A stretch of 58,781 nt of DNA from Chloromonas sp. AAM2 (lineage: Eukaryota; Chlorophyta; Chlorophyceae; Chlamydomonadales; Chlamydomonadaceae): the NCBI GenBank assembly GCA_004335635.1, contig QAXH01005743.1, positions 1 through 58,781 of the forward strand. Reading direction: 5' to 3'. A program made the position numbers and the translations under genes. Below, in pieces: positions 1-12,428 of this stretch. How positions within the stretch are numbered: position 1 is the first letter of the stretch; every line of letters begins with the position of its first letter. A model generated the notes under the pieces. The model worked only from the letters and a program-made list of their open reading frames with translations. It ran no database searches and was not told the origin of the DNA.

Positions 1-3000
1 TGGTATCCAATGCTGGTGCGGCCCTATGTGGACTTTGCTGTACCTGCAAGATCCTGCAGCAAAGGTGAGACAGCAAAGACAACCAAGCCTGAAATTGTAC
101 CAGTTCAACCACCTTGACATGGAATTGCAGGAGTATTTGACCCCAGCGCAAGCATACAGGGGTTTGCACTGGCAGCCCGGGCTGCGGCGGGCCACAGGCA
201 GGCCATGTCCCCTCACGTGTGGGCGTGCCCCCCACGCCGCCCCTTCAGGTGCCGGGCCCTGTCCGGGCTGTGCCTGCGCACGCTGCGGCTGGAGCTTCAG
301 CTGCAGGTGGCGCACTCGCTGCACCAACTGGCGCTGCTGCCGCACATCATCGAGCCCGGGGACGACGCAAGAGAGGTGCGCTAAGCAACGTGGGAATATG
401 ACATAGATCCACATGAGAATGGCTGAAAATAAATAGATTTGACACCGTCACCCAGCATCATCAACAAATACCATGCCAGTAACTTGGTGCACAAGCGCTT
501 CTCACAAGAAGCACCATGAAAATGGTGCACTGGAACCCACCGGACATCTGAGAGCGTGGAGCGACGAAGTGTGGGCTTACACGTGAGTGATACCAAGCAC
601 GGCCTGGGCCTGCGTATAGATTTGGGGCTCTGCATGCAGCCACCCATGTGCAGCTTGCCCCTGCCTTGCCTTGGCTGTGCAGGCTCCCCCGCAGGTAGCA
701 GTGCTGGTGGGCAGCGTGTCGCGGCTGGCCGAGGACCTGTCCTGCCAGCTGTCCGCACAACGCGTGGCTTACGTGCTGGCCGGCCTGGCGCCCGCAGCGG
801 CGCGCATGGCCATGTGGCTGCTGCCCGACATCAAGGAGATCAACAGCCTGGGGGTGGAACGCATGGTGAGCAGAGGCATGGGGGTGGAACGCATGGTGAG
901 CAGAGGCATGGGGGTGGAACGCATGGTGAGCAGAGGCATGGGGGTGGAACGCATGGTGAGCAGAGGCAGGCCATGTGGGGCACGGGAAGCGGCAAAAGGG
1001 AGGGCAATCTAATGTTTGAAGTTGAGGACGCATCTGCGCGCCAACCAGGGTTTCCATTCATGGGGTGATGCACGAGGGGTCATGGAACTGTCCACCGTCA
1101 GGGAGGGATCACACCCAGAGTCTGAGGCTGGGGCATGCAGACAAACCGTTGTGCACAGCTCTACAGGTGCAGGCCATGCAAGGCCAGGAAGCAGCTTTGT
1201 TTTTTGGCAGGTTGCTGTCATTGCCTCTGAACCCTTCCATATTGTTCGACGCACGCGTGTGCGTCATGCAGACCCTGTGCCTCTGGAATTGGAACCTGGA
1301 TGTCGGTGCTAGACAGGGCAGCTAGGAAGTGTGGCAATGGACAGAGTATGTATCACGTCCTGTTATACAGTCAAGCACTCCAAGGGTCGGCTCAGCTCGT
1401 TGCCATCACCATCACGTTATCCTTATCAATAAGATTTGCAAACATGGGATTCACTTGTGATGTGTGCCCGTGCCTACAGGTTCGCACCCTGTCCGCGCTG
1501 CAGCCTGTGTTGATCAACCTGACGCCCAGCCTGTCCTCTGGCCAGGCTGATGACGGGCAGGACGCGGACATGAAGCTGCTCAGGATGCGGGCATTCGACA
1601 GGGCAAGGGCGTATTACCAGGCACGTGTGTATGTGTGTGTGTGTGTAGTTTTACATCTGTATGTGGCACAAGTGGAACAGAAAATGGCGTAAAAATCCAC
1701 CACGCATACGAGCAAGAAGCATGTCCCGCTTGGCCATGACTGGAACCAGAAAATTCGCCCAGCGCCTTCAGAAAACACGCGTGCAGCAATCATTTGCAAC
1801 GGGCCCTAGGGCATTCAACATAAGACTGCTTTTATTGATAGAAATCAAGCACAAGCTGCTAGGACGCACATGCTTGACGGCCATTGCATTGTCCAGGGCA
1901 ATTGGCCCTTCAATGCGTGGCAACGAACGTTCAGTGTGCCTACCAGCCGTCATGTGCACCTGCGGGGCGCGTTCCACTTGTGCTGCTGGCCACTGCCGTG
2001 CGTTGCTGCAGCTGCTGTCTGTCTCCTGCGAGGAGGTGGTGCGTGTGGCCGCTGAGCGCTCCATGCGGTTTGGGTACGGCGAGTGGCTGGCGCTCATGCA
2101 GGTCAGAGGGGGCGGGGCGGCGAAGCACGGGGGACCGGTGACGCATGCGCTTCGTAACGTGTGGAGGTCTGTCGACTTTGTGTCTGTGCTTCTGGAGGAA
2201 AGAGCAGTAGATAGGGCGCCTGTCGACGCACCAAGCCATGTCAACAACAGGCAACAACAGGGCAATGATAGTGTTGTGCCTGTGAGTGGCCCTGCAGGGG
2301 GCTGTCTGTCTGGCTCTCCATGCTGTCAGGCTGCGTGAAGCAGCTGACTATCAATGCCCTGTGATCATGCCAGCCACACGTGTGCTCGCCCTTCCTGCAT
2401 GTGGTGTGCTCCGGGTGCAGGTGCATGTGCTCGGCCGCCCGGCGACCGATGCCCACCTGTCTGCCCTGCATGCCGTCCTGGACCGCGCGCACGGGTTGAC
2501 GGCGGGCCAGAAGATAGCGGGGGCTGTGGGCAACGTGTTCACAACCGTCATTGCGGTAAACAGGGGTTGTAATGCACTCAGTGTTACCGTGCTGTTATGG
2601 GCTCTTGATTGGGCTAACTAACGTTGCAGTTGGCTCCACATGTCCAGGGCTAGTGAGGATGGGCATGCCATGTTAAGTGGCCGAGGGGGCCACGGACAGG
2701 CATGGTGGGCGACTGGGTACCAGCATGGGACGCAGGCCTTGACTTTCAAGGTGCTGCAAGAATTGTGACACGTTTTCAGCCTGGACGAAGATCAGTGTCA
2801 CGCGAGCATACGGCATCAGGCTTGAGAACCTTGCAGCCACGCTCAATCGGTGTGTCTGCAGAGAAAAGTGCTTATTGTTATGCTGCTCAGTGCCCGCGGG
2901 TTTGCACGGTCTGATCACTGCCTGCACGTGCTGTTGCTCACAGGCGCCTGAAAAGGTGGCGGACGTGGCCCTGGATGTTCTCAAGCTGGGCGCAGGGGGC

Positions 3001-3538
3001 CTCATGGCGGGGGCGATGATACCCGCCAGGCAGCTGGGCAAGGTGTTCAGGTGCGGCATGAGGTCATCGTGTGCCGTCCCACTGCAAGTACTGGCGCCAT
3101 GCTGGTACACTCGTGTGTCGCTGCACGTGCACTTGATTTGGACAAGAATTGTTTTTCAATTGCGTTAGCATCGGCCGGTCCTTGTGGTAGTTCTCCTCCT
3201 TTGACACGGTTGAGTCACACACTTGGTCACTTAGAAATGCTTCGTTACAGACTTGCGCAGAATTGCAAGGCACTCTACGCATCCAGTGAATGCCTAGCAC
3301 ATGTGCCAATAAAGTGGCGCGCCTGGCGCAGGGGTAGGGTTGTGTCAAAGCGTACTGAACTACCTGCCGACACGTTTCCGATCCGTATCCGATAGTATCA
3401 TGTGACATGGGTGAAATTGCTTGCATGCCTGTTAGAATCACCATCCAGCAGACACATTTCGTTCCTCCAAACGCTGACCGCAGGAAGCTGGAGGCAGTGG
3501 CGCACCACGTCAGCGACAAGGCCAAGGGGTCAGCTTGA
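1..3538 (+). CDS. SEC8: Exocyst complex subunit Sec8 (EXOC4), C-terminal part
   Basis: Sec8 is a subunit of the octameric exocyst that tethers secretory vesicles to the plasma membrane. Only the 3' end lies here. Exons read 249-375, 683-865, 1480-1620, 2012-2101, 2421-2555, 2944-3050 and 3484-3538, with all phases consistent; stop TGA is at 3536-3538. Peptides such as LRTLRLELQ, YVLAGLAPAAARM, INSLGVERM, RARAYYQLL and YGEWLALMQVHVLGR follow, in order, the conserved C-terminal region of plant SEC8. The intron after 1620 appears to start with GC rather than GT. A 30-bp repeat at 851-970 copies the exon 683-865 donor four times. After the block that aligns with the usual plant C-terminus there are about 80 extra Gly/Ala-rich residues ending KAKGSA. 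Bases 1-64, ending at a GTGAGA donor, are probably part of an earlier exon, but I cannot confirm the frame. Confidence 0.85.
851..970. repeat. 30-bp minisatellite spanning an exon-intron junction
   Basis: Four head-to-tail 30-bp units begin at 851, 881, 911 and 941; only the last few bases of the fourth differ. Each unit carries the coding end GVERM followed directly by a GTGAGC splice donor (donors at 866, 896, 926 and 956). The unit length keeps the SEC8 reading frame and no unit has an in-frame stop. Confidence 0.97.
1625..1785. repeat. Dispersed repeat A, copy 1 (SEC8 intron)
   Basis: Shares blocks with 23153-23295, in the same order and orientation: a GT-rich start, acaagtggaa, atccaccacgcat, agcat gtc(c/t)cgc(t/c)tggccatg and gcccag(c/t)gcct. 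Both copies sit in introns and show no coding potential. Confidence 0.7.
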
Positions 3539-3697
3539 GCATACAAGCATCCATGGATAGCTTGAGGGTTGCATTTCACTAGGGGTGAGGGAGGGCTTCA
3601 CCAGTTGCGCAGTCGTGCCAGGAGCGCTTGAGTGGTGCAAATCCACTTTTCCAGGATTGCAGCGGGTTTCGCATGTTTATTCTTGGGACCTGGTCTA

Positions 3698-3702
3698 TGT
3701 AA
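3698..3702 (+). terminator. Candidate polyadenylation signal TGTAA of SEC8
   Basis: TGTAA lies about 160 nt after the SEC8 stop codon. UGUAA is the usual polyadenylation signal of green algae; its use here is inferred from position only. Confidence 0.4.
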
Positions 3703-5320
3703 GGTGACTGGACGCCATGGTCTGATGAGGCGGTACCTGGGGCAGGCCGCAAAATGCAAACTTGCCTGAGATTGCGTTCCAGATTGCCTACACATGGCTG
3801 GGTGCTTGAACATCACGAACACCTCTCCAGCAATGCGCATCTGCGCATCAACCAATCTTCATGACACTATTAAACGAGTGGCAACCATTATTGTCCGACG
3901 ATTCCTTGGAATTAAGTTGTTTCGAAGGCATCCTGGCGGTCCAGTACGTCTTGCAGTCCGACTGTTCTGTCGCTCTTTGTTTTTATTGTGAATGGTTTGT
4001 GGCACAGCAGCCGTGAGTTTGTGGATGCAGCTGTTTGGCGTCTGTCAGCCGTTGAATGTCGAGCAAGGCCACACTGCCATGCTCCAGTTCGACTCAAGGT
4101 TGAGCCAAGTTGGACTGAGTGAAGAGAAATGTCTGTTGCGGCTCAAGTCAAGTGACCTAGCCCGGTTATGCAGTGGCATCCTTTCCCCACACGCCGGTCC
4201 GCAGTCTTCCATACTGCGCCCATGCGCTAAACTCACTGCTGTCCTTGCCAAGGCGCCTGTAATCATCACGCTGGGTTGGCAACACAGGCGTTAGGTACTA
4301 GTATATGTTCGGCACTGTAACTGGCATAAAAAATCAGGGCAGTCAATGACCCATTCAACTGGAACCCATTCAAGGAAAAGCCACCACTGGACGAGGGGCA
4401 GTGTCCAGAATACTACTTTTGATATGTAATTCAGGGTAGGGTGTTTCAGCGCAAGTGTTTAGTGAGTCCGGGCGCCCTCTGCCTGCCTTTGATACTGGTT
4501 TTGCTGTTTGCGCCTTTGATAGGCTCTGCCTCCCCGCCAGTTGTGGTTCTCAACCTGACCAGTTTACCCATCCAGCTCGGACCATTGAGATGCTTACTGT
4601 AATGCACGCTCGTGTTTGGCAGTGCTACCTGCACTGTCTGTTGCCAATGCCACATGAAATGGGGCTCATTCAGCTTGAAACCATGATCAATAGTTTGCGA
4701 CAAACGCCAACCTGGCAGCCAGAGATGATAAGCATTTGGATTTAATCATTGGAATTGCATGACTGATGAGCAAGGCGCACTTCCAGTTCTTAGCGGGGAA
4801 GAAAGTACCTAAACTCACAAGTTGAGCTTTCTAGTTGCAGCCAACGTTAGACAACTAGCTGGACTGAAAAGACCATAAAATTGACGGTCGGTTGGAACTG
4901 GCATGGAGATGACATTGGCGTTTCGCTGTCCTCCAAAACGTACTGGAAATGTTTGGGATGTTCAAGCACTTACAAAGTTAGCCACGTGAAAGCAACCCGA
5001 CACGCAAGGTCAGGCAAGGTTGCAATTTGCGGCATGCCCCAAGTACCGCATCATCAGAAGCTAGGCAAGCTTCCAGTCTTCAGTGCACACACATTTAATT
5101 AGGCATGCTGTTCACCAATCTATTGCGGCAACCCCAAACCGATCCATGGATGCTTGAACGCTCAATCTGACCCCTTGGCCTTGTCGCCGAAGTGCTTCCT
5201 GCGCTCAACGTTGGATCTGTACACTGGTGGCTGATTCTACGCTGGAAGGCCTCATGAGACGGCTGCCTGTGCCTGCGGCCTGTAGACTGAAGTTCAGCTT
5301 AGGGACAGCTGCCATCTTAA

Positions 5321-5389
5321 ATTTCTCTCACTTCAAGTGATTACAAGGATCAAATTTCTCTCACACTCAGTCCAAGTAGATTTCTCTCA
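5321..5389 (+). promoter_or_regulatory. Three copies of ATTTCTCTCA upstream of PFK
   Basis: The 10-mer ATTTCTCTCA occurs at 5321-5330, 5354-5363 and 5380-5389, each followed within a few bases by a related C/A-rich stretch (cttcaagt, cactcagtcc, acttcagtcc). The cluster lies 230-300 bp before the PFK start codon. It could be a transcription-factor binding array or the remains of a short tandem repeat. Confidence 0.4.
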
Positions 5390-5617
5390 ACTTCAGTCCA
5401 ACTCCCGCGGTTATGGAAGCCAACCGAAAGTGCTGTGAAACGCTAGCATGAGGGTGAAAGGTATAAGGAAAGGCGACCATGAACACTTAAACCGAGCTCG
5501 CATGACCGGTGGTGGTGCATCACTAGCGCGCTGTACCTTGCCCACTATCGCCTTTTAGTCACCATCCTGTCGACCAATATTCCGACACTTACCCCTGAGG
5601 CGCACCTGCACTGTTCG

Positions 5618-8600
5618 ATGGCGTTCGCTCACCCCGGCTGGCATGCACATACGAACATCCCGCGATTCAACAGGGGAAGGCGCAGTGTTCGGATAGCGGC
5701 CAGCGCCTCGGTATCCGCGGATGGCAAGCCGCAGCAGGAGTTCCAATTGTCACCGTACTTGTCTGGGCGTGTCAACAAGAACCGCGTGGACGAAGGTGAT
5801 ATGTCACCTAGGCAGGGCGCAGTGCATGCAAAATCCTGGATGATCCCTAACCGCGGAAGGGTTTCTAACTTTTTGCTCGCAGATGATATTCTTGAACCCA
5901 AGCACCTCAGAAATTTTCTGACTCCAAGGTGCGTTGCTGTGGCAGCATGATACGCCCAGCAAATCTGCCCTCTGAGTCAATCTTGCTCACGTCCTACCTC
6001 AGTCCTTGCTCAGTCCTACCTACCTTGCTCATGCCTTCACCTATCTCATGCCCTTGCACTTTTACCACTGCTGTTCAGGGACAGCCCATACGTTGTGGAT
6101 AATAACCGTGGCGGCGGCTTCGGTGAGTCTGTGCCTGAACATGCCTTGGGGGCAAAGCCCACATCACCTCGAACCAGACCCTCATGTCTCTGGTTAAGCA
6201 TGTCCTGGGCATGCACACGTATTTGTTAGGCCATGCCATTGCTGGGCATGTTATTGACCATACCACAGAGCAAGGAAAAATGCAATGCACTCATTGGCCA
6301 ACCTGCGCCACATTACATTTTCTCATGCTCCCGATCACAGTAGTGCGGCTTCTGTCTCATGGTCTTCCCGCGATTACAATTTTATGTGAAGCAGCATATA
6401 GCCATAGCCTGCCTCCCTGACTGACTGACTGACATGGTTGCAGTGGGCGACCGGGACAGAGTGCGGCTGCACACGGTCGAGTATGAGTCATCAGACTCAG
6501 CAGGTAAACCCTGGGGTGGAACAGGGACGCATTGCCTCAGCAGGCAAGCAGTGCTGGAACAGTGAGGACTGTCTGGTAATGATCTACACTGCCAGGTTGA
6601 AACTGGGCAAACTCCATCTGCCCAGGAGGACACTCAGCATCACACGACTCGAGTTCTGTTGACTCTGAGTAACTGCTCAGAATCAACGCTACTCAAGCAC
6701 CGTGCACCTTTAGGGTCAACGGTACCTCAGAACGTCGCAGCTGACGTTTTGGTATTTTCATCAAATCCAGAGTCCTCTGTTGCATTTCTCAAAAGCCATG
6801 GACAAAGAGTATTGCAGTCAGGCGGTCTTGGTTTAGATGTTAGATGTTGCTGCCCTGAAGACTGCTGGTGGCTTTCACTGCTTGCACTGCAGGGGCCTTC
6901 TGTGCCGATGGCGTGGCCAATGGCGGCGACGAGGACTCGTGCATCCTGCTGCCTGAGTGGGCCATCCGGGGCGGGCCGCGCAGGGTTGTGTACCACGACC
7001 CTAAGCAGGCAAGCCTATGCACGTGCTCACATCCAAACCTATGCACAACATCACTGCTCATGTGCTGGCTGGCCAGATTTATGGCCTCCTTGGAACCAAA
7101 TCGGGTGGAAGTCCTGTGCATGGCGTCCACATGTTCCATAGGCACCTACATGCATGTGATTCAGGCGCTACTGATGCGAACGTTAGACGTTGTGGCTGCC
7201 GTTGTTAGACGTTGTGACTGGTTTCCTTCTCCTTCCACTTGCACAGGCCATGTCATTTGAAGACAGCTAGTCTGCATAGCAGGCAGCAGGCAGACTGCGC
7301 TTCCTGCCCCGCTGCTGTGACCTTCAATCCCACCGAGTGTCGCACTGGTCCATCCGTGGCTGCACAAGCCTGTATGTGCTTGCAGGGAGTCATTACCTGA
7401 CATGAGATTGCATGGAGAGACTGTCGCTCTGTGCTGTAATGGGTGTCACGAGCGGCTCGTGCAATGCAGGTGTGCGCTGCCGTGGTGACGTGTGGCGGCC
7501 TGTGCCCGGGGCTCAATGACGTGGTGCAGAACATCGTGTACACGCTGAGAGACTACGGGGTGCCCGAGGACAACATCCTGGGAATACGGTGAGCCTGCAG
7601 GGAGGAGCAGACCAGGGCAGCGCCACATGCTGGGCTGGATGAGGTTCGGTACAATGGGCACGGTGGCACTGCCGTTCTGTATCACCCAGTGGATACAGGA
7701 CCACGAGCCGTCGATGGTCGCAGCAATTGGTTCTGTCAAATTCCTGCACACAACAGTCACACCAGGCCATGGGCTGTGAGGCCCTTGTCCACATGGAGTG
7801 CCCTGCTGCTTGTGGGGTGCAGGTACGGTCTGCGCGGTTTCTACGGTCGCGACGCCAAACCCATCACCCTCACCTCCTCCCTGGTTGAGGGGATCCACCT
7901 CAAGGGAGGGACCATGCTGGTGAGTGGCCGCACAGCCGCACAGGCGTGCAGGGCACCGGTGACGTTATGAGACTCATGTGCTTTTTTCAAATGATTCTAG
8001 AGAAACAGGGCGCAGTGAGCTTTGAGAGCCGTTCTGAGTGCGGGTCATCTGGCCAGCAAAGAAGGTCTGCTGGCAAGGTTAGACATGAGGCAGTGGGCGC
8101 ATACCTACTGCTGATCTGGCATGTTGCTGTCTTGCCGCACCCACGCATGGTCGTGCATGTGTCACCCACGCATGGTCCTGCATGCGTGCCCTGCGCAGGG
8201 CACGAGCCGCGGTGGTGCCAACGTCAAAGAGATCGTCAAGCGCATCGACCTCTGGGGCCTCAACATGGTGTTCGTCATCGGGGGCAATGGGGGCAACGCA
8301 GCGGCGCATTCAATCGCAGAGGAGTGCGAGGCACAAGGTGGGGCTGCAGGAAGCATGGGCTGCAGCAGACGCCACGGGTGTGCGTTGGTGGTATTTAAAC
8401 CAGCATGCTGCATGCCTTGCGCTGTTTCAAGTAGCTAGCTATCTTCTGTTTCTGGTATACTTTTGAGTGCATGCCCCTCCTGCCGTGCGTCGCAGGCGTG
8501 GTGTGCAGTGTGATTGGCGTGCCTAAGAGCATAGACAACGACATCCTGCTGGTGAGAGTCAGGACGGGGCCAGGGCAGAAGGCAGGGTCAGGGGTGCTTG

Positions 8601-11129
8601 TGGGGTGGGAGTGACCTCTGGTTACGACACCTCACATGAACCAGATTACACTTGATATTGCCTGTTAGGCTTGACAATATCGGCTTACCTCATTTCCCAG
8701 TTGAGGTCATTGACAAGGGGTGCAGGAATCAATGCTGATGAGAGCTTTCTGGAGGGCATTAGGCTAGGAAGTTAGGCCTGAGGAATGAGAAGCGATGCCA
8801 CGCCTGGGTGAGGTGTGTAGCAGTAGTGTGTCTTGCAGATCACACGCCGCAAGGGAAAAAAAGAGTGATGCCTTTTTGACTCATGCCTGCTTTCAAAAAA
8901 ACCCACGCCTGCATGCCCGCTTATCCCGGACTCTGATTGGGCCAACTCTGCTTGTGCGCTCCAGCCTCCCATGTTGCCCACTGTTTCTGTTCCGCAGATT
9001 GACCGTTGCTTCGGGTTTGAAACGGCTGTTGAGGAGGCTCAGCGCGCACTGATGGCGGCCAAGGTTGAGGCCAGCAGCGCCCGCAACGGGCTGGGGCTGG
9101 TCAAGCTCATGGGCAGACAGTCGGGCTTCATCGCCATGCAGGCATCCATGGCCTCCGGTGAGCCAACACTGGAGGGTGTCAGACATGTTACAGGGGGTCA
9201 ACAGGGTGGGTCATCCGACCTGCATGGTTCATGCTGGGGGTGTTCTACAAGGGTGTTCCACAAACAGTCACGGCACCCATGCGGAAGTCAACAGGGTCGT
9301 TCGTCCGGGTGCACCCGCCACACCCATGACGCCAGGGATGCTTCCCTCAAAGGGTGGCCGGCTCCTGGTCAAGTGAGCTCAGCACTGGTACATTCTTGCG
9401 CTCTGTGCTTCTTTGCACCAGTGGTTGACGTGCGCGTGGCCCCCCTTGCGCCGTGTGTAGGCGTGGTGGATGCCTGCCTCATCCCCGAGGTGCCCTTTAA
9501 CCTGGAGAAACTGGCGGAGCACGTGGCCAACTGCTTTACAAGCAAGGGGCATGCGGTTGTGTGCGTGGCTGAGGGGGCGGGGCAGGTGGGCAGGGAGGGG
9601 GTGCCAGCAAGGTGCTGTTACTGTTATTGTTGTTTAAATGGCCTTCAGTCTGGGGAGACTGCTCAGCCGAGGCCAGGGCGGAGGGGAATCAATCAATCAA
9701 GGTGTGGGTTGCGTTCAGTCAGTGGCATGAGTGTTGGGACTGAACCATGTGGCAGCAGGCAGTCACTTGACAGTTAGGCTTGCTGCGGGGTGCTTCCCAC
9801 CAACAATCAGGCATGCACACCTCAGATGACATGTGGGTGAGGCTCATGCAGCAAGGGCAAGCTGCGTGAGCTGGTCAGCGCAGGAGTGCACCTGCGTCTC
9901 AGCCATCTAGACTCTGATGCTTGTGGCAAGGCTGCTTTCACAATCGCGCCGTTAGAGGAAGAATAGATTTGGTGTGGGCCTGCTTCGGCAAACGGGATCA
10001 TCCGGGATCAAGCTTGACAGGTCCGCTGTGGGCGGTTGTCGGCTGCAGGACATCCTGGCTGGCGATGGCAAGGGCGGCTGCGATGCAAGCGGCAACCCCA
10101 TTCTCCAGGACATCGGGCCCTACCTCAAGGCAGAGCTCAGAAAGTACTTCAAGGCACGTGCTGCTCTGGGAAAGGGTGGTGGGAAAGGTGCCCGGTGGTG
10201 GCAGACACCTGTGCACTGCTTTTGGTGTTGATCAAGCGGCACAAGTGATCAAAAACAAAGCATGGTCAATATGCACATATCTTTACGGAGATTTATGGGT
10301 GCGTTTGCTTTGTGCATGTGCCTGTGGTCATGCGTGTCATTCTGACACAGCCTTAGTGTGCATGCATGTGCTGTTGTGCGCACACAGGGTGATTGTGACG
10401 CCAAGTACATCGACCCCACCTACATGATTCGGGCCATCCCAACCACCTCCAACGACCGGGTCTACTGCAAGGTGCTCGGACAGGGGGCCGTGCACGCGGC
10501 CTTTGCAGGTGAGGGCAGTCTGCAGTACGGAGAGGGCAACAGAGGAAAACAGAGAGGATCAAAAGAGAGGAAAAAGGAGAAGTAAGAGGAAAGTTGGGGG
10601 GACGGGATGATGCCATGTGCGGACCTGTGGAACGGGCTGATGTCGTGCTACACCAAGGCTTTAAGGTGGTTTGCAACTTTACTTGGTCCATGTGGCATGG
10701 CAAGTGGAGTGGCTTCTTGTTGGTTTGTCCCAAAGTGGGAATAGCTTTTCATGGCTGGTGCCATTCCTGAGTGGTGGCTGCATCCCTGATTAGGAGGTCA
10801 GTGGTGCGCCTGGACATGGCCATGCGCCCCTGTGCAGCAGGCTGTGCTTGTGCACTGCAAGATGGTGCGCTTGTTGTCGTGTGGGCTCTGCAAATGCTCT
10901 GGCCTGGAGTTTGCACAAGGTTGGCCTTACTGCTTGATGCTCATCACGCCACACTCTCTGGTGCTGTGTGTGTGTTGCAGGGTACACCGACACCACCGTC
11001 GGTCTCGTGAACACGCACTACGTGCTGCTTCCCATCCCCACCATCATCCAGGCACCACGCAAAGTCAACCCCAACGGCCGGCGCTGGAACCGCCTCATAG
11101 CAGCCACCAACCAACCTGCCGACATGTAG
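5618..11129 (+). CDS. PFK: ATP-dependent 6-phosphofructokinase, plastid type
   Basis: Catalyses ATP-dependent phosphorylation of fructose-6-phosphate, a committed step of glycolysis, probably in the chloroplast. Thirteen exons: 5618-5928, 6079-6122, 6444-6503, 6893-7008, 7470-7588, 7823-7919, 8199-8337, 8496-8551, 8998-9157, 9461-9585, 10049-10153, 10388-10508 and 10981-11129 (1602 nt, 533 aa). The Arg/Ser/Ala-rich first 35 residues look like a chloroplast transit peptide. Family motifs are [10 protein letters not shown] (about 185-194), PKSIDND with the catalytic-base Asp at about 309, [10 protein letters not shown] (about 349-358) and LIPEVPFNL (about 374). The nucleotide-binding loop reads GGNGGN at 277-282, with Asn where bacterial enzymes have the Asp of GGDGS; from memory the plastid plant isoforms also have GGN. 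Introns 4 and 11 begin with GC. The start is the first ATG of a frame leading directly into the transit-like sequence. Confidence 0.97.
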
Positions 11130-12428
11130 GACTGCTGCAACACTTTCGCCGCCATTTAGTCTTGCAAGAGGTGCTTTGGTACAGCCTTGTGAGCATTTAC
11201 TTGCGTGAAGCCACTTGATGGCAGCTCAGTTGCCGTGGGACAGTTCATCATGTTAGGCTAACGGCACCCACTTGCATGGACTCCAAGTTTATTTTGTCAA
11301 GAGTCGTCACCGGTCGCCTGATTGAGAAGAAGTGCCTGAACGCCGCTTGCTGGTGAACAAACATTTTGGCTTTTCTTAAAATGGTATTTGCCAAGCTATT
11401 CCTCTTTTTTTTTGTTGGGTGTTAACAGTTGTGTTTGCGTCGTGACAATTTCTTCTCGAGTGCTTGCTTCTTCCTTGCCATCAAACTCAAGCGTTAGGTA
11501 TTGTGGACCTTGTTAAACGGGAACGTGAGAAGGCACCGGTCGTTTTCTGCATAGGGGGCTTGAATCTGGCGCAACTGTGAAGCGAAGCACACCGAACACT
11601 GCATACTACGTACACACAATACGTGATACGTACAGAGTCAGACAAATTCACTGCCAAAGTGAATGGCGTAAATGTCAGTCGCATGTGTGCGGGGCTTGCA
11701 TCATAAAACGTGTAACTGTGGCTGCAACCGCTGGTCTCTCAACCCATTGCCTGCCTGGCTAGACTCCGGGCTAGGTCGCTCACAAATCTAGTGCTTTGAA
11801 ATAGCGTTCTAGTGCTTTGAAAAATCTGTGTCGCGTGCCGGGGAATGCATTAGCAGCATGCCAAGCGGGGAGCATTTCGTTGCTGCTGTGCTGCCACTGC
11901 CACCGCAGCCAGCCACCAGGGCTGAACAGAGGAGTGTCGAGGGAGCAGTCACTGGCAGGCCGGAGCCGCGCTGCTGTGTCAGCTGCAGGGCAGATGCAAA
12001 GGCATGAGAAGGCGCGTCAGCTGCAAGCGTGTCAAGGCATGGAACTAAGGGTCTGTTATGCAAGACCAAGCAGTCAGGCTGACTTGTATGCAGGTTGACA
12101 TTGAACAAACGACCAACAGTCCATTGACAGTGGCCCTGATCATCCTTACTGCCCACAGTCGCCTGTCACCAACTGAGCAAGCAGCTCACTGAATCGACCA
12201 GTTTGATACAAGTGCACCAAACTTCGCCCAATCGCTGGCACAGCATGCATCCGGCAGTACACTGCGTTCGTACCATCAAACTGTGCTCAGATGGCATAGA
12301 TCTTCATGTGCCCTGGATAGCAGTCAGCAACATTCTTCGCAGCATCTAATCTCAGCACCTTCACCTCAACTGGTGCCCACTTGGAGCCTCACTAACCTGC
12401 TGCTTGCGTGCCTTGTCTCTCTCCAAGT
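11130..12428. other. PFK 3' UTR and spacer
   Basis: No protein-family similarity is visible on either strand. The first several hundred bases are probably PFK 3' UTR. The distal part may hold the 3' UTR of the minus-strand RS/RE-rich exons. Confidence 0.5.
11711..11715 (+). terminator. Candidate polyadenylation signal TGTAA of PFK
   Basis: This TGTAA is about 580 nt after the PFK stop. A long 3' UTR would be needed, so the assignment is weak. Confidence 0.25.

Larger units (their letters stand above)
3539..5617. other. Intergenic region between SEC8 and PFK
   Basis: No open frame here resembles a known protein or forms a convincing exon chain on either strand. It should hold the SEC8 3' UTR and the PFK promoter. 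The only structure I see is the triple ATTTCTCTCA motif at 5321-5389. Confidence 0.6.

Noticed and set aside
8199..8337. PFK as an inactive pseudogene because of GGN
   Set aside because: All exons are intact and in frame, the catalytic SIDND is kept, and a similar loop is remembered from plastid plant PFKs.
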